Positions 55,842-64,000 of a stretch of DNA of 64,000 nt are shown one piece after another. The translations under genes were made by a program, and so were the position numbers. Origin of the DNA: Delphinus delphis (Eukaryota > Chordata > Mammalia > Artiodactyla > Delphinidae); assembly GCF_949987515.2 (NCBI RefSeq), contig NC_082691.1, forward strand, positions 63,061,740 to 63,125,739, in the 5' to 3' direction. The notes below the pieces were generated by a model that was not told the DNA's origin, made no database searches, and saw only the letters and a program-made list of their open reading frames with translations. Numbering within the stretch: position 1 is the stretch's first letter; each line of letters starts with the position of its first letter.

Positions 55842-56554
55842 TAGAGGTCCCTTTTTAAAGGTTAAACAAACGCTGGTAGTTAGTAGTGACGCAAGTCCAG
55901 CATAGCTGATCCTTCTCCTACTTTCTTCTCCAAGCCCAGGGAATCACACCTGAGCCACTCTATGCCGTTATCAAGAAGAGAGGAAGCACAGCTGTCTGGA
56001 GAGGCAAAGCAAAAAGGCAGGAATCAGCAAATCAATTAACTTGATTTCCTCTCCAAGAAACAAACCTCGGCAGCACTGTTAGTGGACTAATACTCATAGA
56101 TGGAGTCTTGAGTGGTTTGGACCTTTGTCTGGCAGATACTGGCCTCCAACAGGTAAAAACCAACTTCCAGCAGCTCGGCTTCCAAGACCCCCGCAGGCCC
56201 CTTGGGGAAGGCCTGGTTCTCAGGCCAGAGTGTCTCTGCTGCCACACTCCAGAGCCTGCCTGCCAAACAGCACAGGCAGCGCCAGGCAGCTCTCCCCAGA
56301 GTAGCTGGCACCAATTACCCAGAGCCAGCTGGAAACGCTCATCTGGGCTCCAGATCCCTGGCCTGGTGGGAAATCCTACACTAAAACAAAGACAGCCTTG
56401 CAGCCACGCCAGCACCCAACATAAGTGGCTGGTTGGGGGCTATGAGAGGCAGCCAGGGGGCAGGCCGGGGAGCACCAGCCAAGGAAGCAGCTGTGGGTCC
56501 GGGAGACTTGCCCGCTCCCTGATTTCAGAGCCTCTCCGCAGTCACAACCAACAG
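55842..56554. other. Unassigned GC-moderate sequence
   Basis: The longest ORF (56108-56737, 209 codons, plus strand) runs into an antisense MIR at its 3' end and has no domain. It is treated as chance. Testing cross-species conservation of about 56100-56540 would settle it. Confidence 0.45.
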
Positions 56555-56770
56555 CTACCAATTACTGGGCATCTAGAGTATGCTGGGTTCCATCGTTGCC
56601 CATCCTACTGGATTCCCCCAGCAACACAACAAAGAAGGAAGTGTTATCCTCATTTACAAATGAGGGACCCAAGGCTCAGAAAGATTGATGCTCTTTCCCA
56701 CAGTCACAGAGACAGGAAGCCCCAGGGCTGGATCTAGAGCCCGGGTCTTCTGCCTCTCCTTCCTTTCCAC
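56555..56770 (-). repeat. MIR SINE, antisense
   Basis: taccaattactgggcatcta, a cctcatttacaaatgaggga block and caaggctcagaaagattgat. Confidence 0.85.
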
Positions 56771-57099
56771 ATAACATCCTGACCTAGGAGAGCTAACCAC
56801 CAAAAAGGGCCTGGCAGTTAGGGACTCACTCTGCAAAGCCATCACAAGTGACAGTGTCACTAAGTCCTAAAAGATGATTAACTGGTTAAGAAGATGGGAA
56901 CATTTGTAGGTCCACCATGGATTCATCAAGAACAACTGTACAGCACTGGGACGCCAACGTCCAAGAACACACAGAAGTGAATGCCTTTTGGCAGGAAATG
57001 CCAGTTTTGAACAACAGAAAGCAGAAGACCAAGGTCATCCTTACAGCTTTTCAAGGAACAGCATAAATGGGTGTTTGATCAAGCAGGACTCAGAGATGG

Positions 57100-57190
57100 T
57101 TATTATTATCTTCATGTTAATAATATTGTTATGGAAATTTATTATTATTATTACTACATACAGTATGAATATTATAATAATAATATGGAA
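57100..57190. repeat. (TTA/TAA)-rich tract with inverted halves
   Basis: A ttattattatta patch and a taataataata patch about 30 bp apart are reverse complements. Low complexity. Confidence 0.8.
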
Positions 57191-57204
57191 AAATATCATA
57201 ACAT

Positions 57205-57465
57205 TTTATAGAGAACTTACTATGTACCAGGTGCTGTTCAGAGTGCTTGATGTACATTAACTCAATTAATCCTCCAACACCCTAGGAGACAGGTAATATA
57301 ATTATCTCTATTTAACAGATGAGCACATTGAGATACAGAATGGGTAAGTAACCTGTCCAAGGTCACAGTGATCACACAGCTAATAAACTGTGAAGCCAAA
57401 ATTCAAACCAAGGTAGTCAAGCTCCAGAATCCACACTCTTAACCTCTACACCTACTGCCTCTCAA
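57205..57465 (-). repeat. MIR SINE, antisense, nearly complete
   Basis: ttactatgtaccaggtgctg, taactcaattaatcctccaa, ggtaagtaacctgtccaagg, gtcacagtgatcacacagct and a cagaatccacactcttaacc end. One of the best MIR copies here. Confidence 0.93.
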
Positions 57466-58029
57466 ATACAGCAAACATTTATTAAGCAGGATCCAGGCTA
57501 GGTGCTTCCACGACTATTATCTATTATCACATTTACCGTTCATTACAAACAAATCTAGCAACACGAACGGAAGCCATGAAGGCTTCATAACACATCAGAA
57601 TGGAGCTAACCCTGCAGGCAAGCAGAAACACTTGGAAATCTCCACCCAGCCCCCCATTTCTCATTGGGATTTGATACCACAAAGGTGAAACAGCTGGAAG
57701 GCCCAGGCAGCTACACATTGACTTGTCTTTGGTTAGAGCTCAGCGGTTATCAAACTTCACTGGGAGTACAGTGAATTACCATACAAAGTTGTGTACACAA
57801 AATCTAGTCTACTTACTTCAAGAATAATTTCAGCTCTTTGCTAGCCCTACATTCAATTTGCCTCTGCGTTGTTCTGAACTCTGCAAATTTCTTTCACCAG
57901 AAATCCTGTGAGTGTCAAACTTAGCCATTCCCCTGCACCTTCTGGCTCTGGGACAGCTACGGTGGCCTTCAGGACTCAAAGCTCACTGCCTTCCCTTCCT
58001 GGAGTGGCAGGAACCACAGAGATTTTTGT
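57466..58029. other. Unassigned sequence
   Basis: A possible half of an hAT end (cagcggttatcaaacttcac at 57741) has no partner. Nothing else is recognised. Confidence 0.4.
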
Positions 58030-58170
58030 ACCCAACCAGCTCATTTACAGGTGGAGAAATTGTCGCCCATGTTAAGCGACTTGCCCAGGATTACAGAGCA
58101 AGTTAGGAAGAAACTAACCCTAACTTTCAATTCTGAGTCTGATACATGTTTTCCACTACACTGTGCAATT
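58030..58170 (-). repeat. MIR SINE, antisense
   Basis: ctcatttacaggtggagaaa, then a cgacttgcccaggattacag block and gagcaagttaggaagaaact. Confidence 0.8.
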
Positions 58171-58246
58171 TTTTTCCCCTGTGGTTCCCCTGGCTCTTCT
58201 ACAGTGCTATATTCAGCAAATGTTTATTAACCCCCAATAATAATAG

Positions 58247-58801
58247 TGCTATAGACTGATTTTGTGTCCCTTCAAAATTAATATGTTGTAACCTAATCCC
58301 CACTGTGATGGTACTAGGTGGTGGGGCCTTTGGAAGGTAATTAGGTCATGAGGGTGGAGCCTCATAAATGGGATTAGCGCCCTTATAAAAGAAACCCCAG
58401 GGCTTCCCTCGTGGCGCAGTGGTTGAGCGTCCACCTGCCAATGCAGGGGACACAGGTTCATGCCCCGGTCCGGGAAGATCCCACATGCCGCGGAGCGGCT
58501 GGGCCCGTGAGCCATGGCCGCTGAGCCTGCGCGTCCGGAGCCTGTGCTCCGCAACGGGAGAGGCCACGACAGTGAGAGGCCCGCATACCACACAAAAAAA
58601 AAAAGAGAGACCCCAGAGAGCTCCTTCACCCCTTCTGCCATGTGAGGACAGCCCACAGTGAGAAGACAGCCCTCTATGAACCAGAAGCAGGCCCTCACCA
58701 GACACCAAATCTTACCAGCCTCCACAGCTGTGAGAAATACATTTCTGTTAAGCCACCCAATCTATGGTATTCTGTTATGATAGCCTGAATGGACTAAGGT
58801 A
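58247..58801 (+). repeat. Solo MaLR-type LTR (MST/MLT1-like), split by a SINE
   Basis: It begins TGCTATAGACTGATTTTGTG and includes aatcccc actgtgatggta, gtggggcctttggaaggtaa and gggattagcgcccttataaa. After the SINE it continues with gagagctccttcacccct, a gaaccagaagcaggccctca block and aagccacccaatctatggta, ending near ggactaaggta. It is a non-autonomous endogenous-retrovirus-like LTR. No internal region or coding sequence adjoins it. Confidence 0.85.
58401..58600 (+). mobile_element. CHR-type SINE, short young form, inside the LTR
   Basis: Head ggcttccctcgtggcgcagt and standard body. The A tail begins after cataccacac. The flanks aaaagaaaccccag (58387-58400) and aaaagagagaccccag (58601-58616) are the TSD, differing by a ga insertion. 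Confidence 0.95.
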
Positions 58802-58814
58802 ATGCCTAGGAGCT

Positions 58815-58985
58815 CGGCTTGCATTATCTCATTTAATTGCCCAACCCAGCAAGGTAGATACTATATTTATTATGTCCATTTTACAGCTTAAGACACTAAA
58901 CTTTAGCCATTTGATGCCACTTCTCCAAGATCATGGCAAAAGATGAGGTTCAGAATCTGAACCCCAAGTGTCTTAACTCCAGAGC
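58815..58985 (-). repeat. MIR SINE, antisense
   Basis: gcattatctcatttaattgc, tgtccattttacagcttaag and a tctgaaccccaagtgtctta end. Confidence 0.85.
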
Positions 58986-59494
58986 TTGTTATATTCTGGA
59001 CTCTGTGAGGTCCAATTTCACCATCCCGGTCCCCTTTTCTTTCTGTGTCCTACAGCCAATCCCCAAGTCAAGTTTAGAAGCTCTTTCCTGCAATGCTGTT
59101 CTCCCCACTACCCACAACGTCCCCATGGCCCCAGGTGGACTGTGCCCATTGCTCTGCTAGGTCCATGAGTCTTCGTAGACATGCCAGGGACACCGTGTGG
59201 CCCCAGAAGGTGCATCGGTCCATGAGAGGGCAGGAGAGTGTCCAGTGCCCACTCTGCTCTTGTTCCCAACTGGCGTCAGGGGCCAGGATACAGTACAGGG
59301 TTTCCTGGTGGCCACTCCCGCACCAGCACAGACCAGTAGTGACCCACGTCTAAGCCTGCCCCAGAACACACCCGCAAACCCTCAGGATCACACCACCGAC
59401 CCCCTCACCTGCTCGCAGCCAGAGCCAGCTCTAGTCAGTATAATTTCAGGGGAAGGGAAGGGTTGCTGAGCAAACACGCAGTGTGACAGCAGGC
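58986..59494. other. Unassigned sequence
   Basis: No recognisable element. Short ORFs on both strands without motifs. Confidence 0.4.
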
Positions 59495-59650
59495 ACTGTG
59501 CATAGAACTTCACTCCCCAGGCCGCGTTCACGCACGAGGAAGGTGTCACTAGCCCCGTTTATTCTAAGAAGGAAACCAAGGCTCAGAGAAGCTAACTGAC
59601 CTGCCTGACCAGCACAGTAAGTCTTTGTGTGACTCCAAAGCCCAGGGTTT
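59495..59650 (-). repeat. MIR SINE, antisense
   Basis: actagccccgtttattctaa, gaaaccaaggctcagagaag and a ctgacctgcctgaccagcac block. Confidence 0.8.
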
Positions 59651-59884
59651 CCCACTACAAATGCCCTCTCTCAGCTGACAGACATCCCTAAAACTATGCA
59701 CTCCAATTGCTGGCTGACAATCAGAACCCCGTCATGAGAGCCTCATTCCTCAAGCTTCCCTTTGTTGAAGTGCAAATGCTATGCAGAGGGGTGCACAAGT
59801 TGTAACCAGTATTTAAGTCTCCCCTAATAACAAGAAGCATTTTAATGGCATTTCAGGGTTAACCAACAAATTTTTCATGCAAAT

Positions 59885-59985
59885 CTTCACTTGATCCTCA
59901 CCACATCCCGTAACTAAGGATCACACTCCGCATCTGACATGTGAGGAACTGAGGCTCAGATGCAGGAGTGGGGATCGAGGGGGGC
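59885..59985 (-). repeat. MIR fragment, antisense
   Basis: cttgatcctcaccacatccc and gtgaggaactgaggctcaga. Confidence 0.65.
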
Positions 59986-60010
59986 AGCTGAGAGCCAGAG
60001 TACAGACTGC

Positions 60011-61614
60011 AGTCCCAGTCTCCGTGAGCCCTCAGTCCACACACCACCTCACCTCACTCTGCTCCAGTCTTCCCAGGGATGTGAGAAGGAGGGAATTAGG
60101 GCAACGGGCACTGGGAGGTGGCGGTAGGACAGTGTGCCTTGGATCCTTATTCAGTTCCTTGCGACCCACCATCACCCGCAACCAGGCGTACAATGCCCAA
60201 AGGTCTCGCCTCCACCCAGACAAACTAGCAGGCAGACGTGACAGTCAGCCAAGAGAGCACTGAGACCGGTCTGGGCTGAGAAAGTCCCCAGCCATACACA
60301 CCAAGGGAGGCCAGGGGCCGCTATGCCTGGGCTGGAGAGGGGCCACACCCCCGGTGCATGCAGCCCCATCACCCCCGACACCCACGGAGCCCTGCCCACA
60401 CAGAACCCCTGTGAAAGGAGCATCCTCCAGCAGACCTCCCCACTTAGCGGGGCTTCCCAGCACCCGGCAGTCCCAGGGTGGGACAGGGAACCCTCACTCC
60501 TAGCCCCTTGGGCCTCTGATTGCTGTCTAGGGGCCCCTTGTTTTTCCTCCTCTGGGACAACCCTGCAGAGAGAAACTCAAGGGAGCCAGTGGCAGCTGCT
60601 ACAGGAAACACATCCCTCTGTTAGCAACACGTCTTCAGTACAGGCCTAGAATTTTCCACAACACCACCAGGTTCATTTCTGAAGGAGGCAGCTTCTTTTC
60701 CATACGTCCCACCAACTTCACATCCTCCCAGCCCATGGCTTCACCCACTTCCTTCTGACACCCTGGAGGTCACTCATCGCCGAGGGGAGAAGGGGAATGA
60801 GGATACCCCTAGCCCAATTTTCTCAGCTATAAAAGGAGTGGTGAGTAGCACCAAGGGAGATCGAAGGAGGCCCCCTCAGGCGGCTGAAAAAAAAAAAAAA
60901 AAAGTGCTTTTGTTTTCTGCGGACATACTTCACTTTGGGGGGAAAGTGTATGCTTGTATTTCAGGCAGCCTTATGAAGAAAGTAAGAAACTGCAAAACCA
61001 CTGAATACAAACCCAAACATATAACCAAGCCCCCGAAGACGAGGAAAGTTCTTCTGGAAACCAGCGATACTGCAACTCCCGCAACAACCATTCATTTCAT
61101 ATTCAAATGGGAGTTCACAGTCAAGCTACACTTGAACTTCTACATATGGGCTTCAATTAATGTTAACAGCTACAATCGTTGGCTACAATCATAACTTCAG
61201 TGGTTTCCTAGGGATGGGACCCTCAAATCACGGAGGCTGACGACAGTAGTGCTTTCTGGATGTAGCATGTGTTCAAGCTCATGGTCTCGTTTCCCAGACC
61301 TCTTGATCGCATACCTGATTTCATGACCTGAGAACATCATACAGAGAGGACACAAGACCATTTCCCAGGTACGTGAGGGGAGCGCTGACGGCCCTGGTGG
61401 GAGGTGGATTAACAAGCCTATTTCTTCAACCTGATCTTCCTCTCAGGAGCAGCCCTCCCCTCCCTGTGACAATGGTCCATCTTTTTCTGGTTTTGCCCCA
61501 GCCTGTGCTCGCTCATCAGACCTTGGCAAACTCCCTGACCTGTCCTTATCAGGATGATGGGCTGGTCCCAAGGCTCAGGCACAAATAAAGTCTACCATGG
61601 GAGGGAGCACGGTT
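60011..61614. other. Unassigned sequence, GC-rich in its first half
   Basis: About 1.6 kb without a recognised repeat apart from an A-run at 60887-60903. ORFs up to 118 codons on either strand show no domain. Confidence 0.45.
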
Positions 61615-61850
61615 GGGACAAACCCTGGGCTGAGGAGTCAGGGCAGATGTCGTCTGAACCCAACCCTGCCACTTCCTAGCTTGTGACTTCCGGCAGATTA
61701 CTTTCTCTCGGAGTCTCAGGAGCTTCTTCTCCTGAAATGGGGGTCATGACACGTACCTTTCAGAGTCGTTGTGAAAGGTGGTCAAATGAGCAGAGTAGAG
61801 CACCTAGTTCAGTGCCTGGCCCACACCCCATAGCTATGCATGGCAAATGG
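61615..61850 (+). repeat. MIR SINE, sense
   Basis: gaacccaaccctgccacttc, then a cagagtcgttgtgaaaggtg block and a tagttcagtgcctggcccac end. Confidence 0.85.
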
Positions 61851-61944
61851 CAGGGCCTGTTCTTCGTGCAGCCTTGACCGTCAGTGTCCCAGAGTCCCTG
61901 CAGCCAGGGCATAGGCCAGCTCAGGAGCCCCAGGCTCTCATGTC

Positions 61945-62175
61945 AGAGGGAACCCTCACAGGGTTTCTCCCTGGGGGTGTCACTGGCGTTTAGGGCAATT
62001 CCTCACTGTGCAGGACTGCCCTCACACTACAGAACACTGAACCCCTCTGATCTCTGCTCACTGTCTGTAGAGCCTGTCCCCAGCCCCCTATAACTCAACT
62101 ACTAATAGTGTACCATATGTGTCCAAACACCCCTTGGGGAGTATCATTCCTGGCAGAGAACCACAGCTGAAGCCT
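61945..62175. repeat. hAT-type MER relic
   Basis: It has cgtttagggcaattcctcac, tgtgcaggactgccctcaca, a cccttggggagtatcattcc block and an end in ggcagagaaccacag. This is a familiar hAT MER pattern with degenerate inverted ends. The subfamily is not assigned. Confidence 0.6.
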
Positions 62176-62739
62176 TCTCCCTGCCAATCTGAACCACAAG
62201 TCTCTGAGCCAGATGCCTCCTCTTATCCCAGAGACATCCATTTAACAGAGAGAAGTTCTGTCAGGAGCCCTCCAAGGAAACGTGATTCTTGACCTTGCCA
62301 CAGGGGTGGGTCACACCTCCCCTTCTGAAGAACCCTCAAGACCCCCATTGTCCTCAAAAGCCTCTCCTGGTAAGAATCTCTTGACTCGCCAGGACCATAA
62401 CATAAATTCCTTTAGTAAAGTTCTTTGACCTGGAAATTTTACATAATTAACAGACTGGAAGAGAAGGTGATTCTTGATGACAGAATGTCAGACACTTGAG
62501 AAAAGGGAGTGATCTGGGCACCAGGATCTCTTCAGGATTCTTCTCTCACGTGGTAAGAGGGGGACTGTCCACCTATTCCACCCTGCTGAAACCATGGGAC
62601 AAGCTGGCAACCATGGGCACAGGCTACAAGATATCTGTATGTCCTGAAATCAAGTCCTACCTGCCACACACTGACGTTGCAGTAATATGAAGTCCCCTGC
62701 TCAGAAAAAAATGTCACATAACGTATATGACAGACAGCA
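62176..62739. other. Unassigned sequence
   Basis: No recognisable element. Confidence 0.4.
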
Positions 62740-62925
62740 CTTGCAAATCATACACACACGCGTACATGTTTGTATATAATGCGTATTACTATACATATTA
62801 ATTATATAATTATTATGTGATTAGTATATTGTATACTTAATATATAGTGATTATAATTATATAGTATGTATAATTAATATATTGATTATATGTATAACTA
62901 ACATGTATTTTGTACATTAAGAGTA
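62740..62925. repeat. AT-rich low-complexity tract
   Basis: It begins with a short acacacacgcg patch, then nearly pure AT with many tata and attaat units. Confidence 0.85.
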
Positions 62926-62927
62926 TA

Positions 62928-63145
62928 GTTTGACTCTTGAACAACTCAGGGGTTACGGTTAGTTGAAAATCTGCATTATAACTAACCGTCAGCCTTTCCT
63001 ATATGTGATTCCTCCATATCCCCAATTCCACATCCGCAGATTCAGCCAACTGCGGATCGTATAGTACTGTAATATTTACTATAGAAAAAAATTCTCGTGT
63101 AAGTGGACCTGCGCGATTCAAACCCAGTTGTTCAAGGGTCAACTG
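62928..63145. repeat. Tigger (pogo-type) non-autonomous DNA transposon
   Basis: The left end reads gtttgactcttgaacaactc and the right end gttgttcaagggtcaactg, inverted copies. A TA dinucleotide flanks each side (62926-62927 and 63146-63147), as expected for Tc1/mariner/pogo target sites. Inner blocks such as gttgaaaatctgcattataa and cagccaactgcggatcgtat match a Tigger2/MER28-like element. No transposase. Confidence 0.85.
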
Positions 63146-63279
63146 TACTTGCAAATTAAAAATAAATGATGAAATTCCCCCAGAGGAAAAACATACAGGA
63201 AAAGAACATAAAATGGCAATTTCACAAAAGAAGTGAAATAACATGTGGAAGTAAGATACTACCTTCCACCTCTCAAACC

Positions 63280-63780
63280 AACAGCTTTTGAAAAATTATA
63301 GTGTCCAGTCTCATGAGAGTGTGTGAGCACCTGATGATGGGAGTGTAAGCTGGTATTTCCAGAGGGTAGTTGAGCAATATGTTTTAAAATCCCTAAAAAT
63401 ATACATAGTCTTGGACCAAGCAATCATACTTCTAGAAATTTATTCTCAGAAGTATTAATGGATGTACTCAAAGATTGAGCCTGTTTTCATTGTCTATTAT
63501 GGTAAAAAATTAAAAGCAACCTAAAGAGCCAACAATAGAAGATTTTTTAAATAAAAACTTTGTATATAGCTTGAAACAAAGTTATTATGATATTTAATAA
63601 CATTACCAAACATTATGACTGCATTTGTTAAAAAAACTGTGTATATACAATAAAAAGTACTGGAAGTCTATACAAGAAATATTAATAATGTTTAGCATCG
63701 GGTGATAAAATTACAAGTGATTTTCTTTCTTTCTTTTTGAATATCTGTGTTTGCTAAAATGTCTATATTGGCCTAAACCT
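63280..63780 (+). repeat. Old L1M ORF2 C-terminal and 3' region
   Basis: ccaagcaatcatacttctag, aaatttattctcagaagtat, aaagcaacctaaagagccaa and a late 3' UTR-like AT-rich end. Fully decayed. Confidence 0.7.
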
Positions 63781-63944
63781 TCTAAAATGTCTCTTATGGC
63801 GTTTAGTAGCTTCTACTTTGTAAAATGTTATGTACGAACACATCGCATCACCCCAAGAGTACAAATTCCTTGAACACTAGGTTCTAAGTCTGATTCATCA
63901 TCATAAACTCCCCATGATATTAGCTTAGGGCCTTGAATAATTAC

Positions 63945-64000
63945 AACAATTACCATTTATTGAATGTTTGCCATGTGGCAGGCATTGTATTAAATTGTAT
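63945..64000 (-). repeat. MIR or L2 start, antisense, cut by the window end
   Basis: accatttattgaatgtttgc and catgtggcaggcattgtatt. It continues beyond the window. Confidence 0.65.

Noticed and set aside
56108..56737. 209-codon plus-strand ORF as a host gene
   Set aside because: No recognisable domain. Its 3' part is translated from an antisense MIR, and competing ORFs exist on the other strand.
57741..57790. hAT transposon end
   Set aside because: Only one end-like sequence is visible and no inverted partner was found.

Overview
This window is a stretch of mammalian nuclear DNA, almost certainly from a cetacean (whale or dolphin). The main reason is the recurring tRNA-derived SINE that opens GGGCTTCCCTGGTGGCGCAG and carries the GTGAGAGGCCCGCGTACCGC tail. 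This is the CHR-type SINE that dominates cetacean genomes and has older relatives in hippos and ruminants. The LINE-1 copies have cetartiodactyl-type 3' ends. The rest is decayed mammal-wide repeats (MIR, L2, hAT/Charlie MER elements, old L1M, one MaLR-type LTR, one Tigger) and sequence I cannot assign. I found no convincing host exon, tRNA, rRNA, miRNA or CRISPR. The window reads as intergenic or deep intronic DNA.

Layout. 1-9 kb: MIR and L2 relics, two CHR SINEs, a CA microsatellite and several hAT relics, one of them inserted in an L2. 9.4-10.4 kb: a 5'-truncated L1 inserted into a MIR, followed by a Z-DNA-prone alternating tract. 10.8-15.5 kb: L2 and a run of MIRs. 15.7-16.4 kb: a young truncated L1 with perfect target-site duplications (TSDs). 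17.8-24.7 kb: an old L1M-like repeat split by a near-full-length minus-strand L1 of about 5.9 kb. 25-31 kb: SINEs, L2, MIRs and a G-run/C-run pair. 30.8-32.4 kb: two L1 3' ends facing opposite ways. 32.5-38.5 kb: mostly unassigned, with MIRs and one SINE. 38.5-45.4 kb: a near-full-length plus-strand L1 of about 6.9 kb with a 2-kb, partly CpG-rich 5' UTR and broken ORFs. 45.4-55.9 kb: dense SINE insertions into old L1M, L2 and MIR, including a SINE joined to an L1 fragment inside one TSD pair. 56-64 kb: MIRs, a solo MaLR-type LTR split by a SINE, an hAT relic, an AT-rich tract, a Tigger-like transposon and an old L1M tail.

How the parts work together. The only biochemical logic here is retrotransposition. 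L1 ORF1p and ORF2p (endonuclease plus reverse transcriptase) would have mobilised both the L1 copies and the CHR SINEs. This explains the poly(A) tails and the 12-17 bp TSDs measured at many insertions. Both long L1 copies have stops and frameshifts, so neither can encode the machinery now.

Limits. Repeat family names come from remembered consensus patterns, not a database search, and old-repeat boundaries are good to about 10-30 bases. I did not find a new biological system. The strongest oddities are the SINE/L1 chimera at 54.5-55.0 kb, a tRNA-head SINE ending in a T-run at 55.8 kb, two unlike L1 5' UTRs, and several unusual-DNA-structure tracts.
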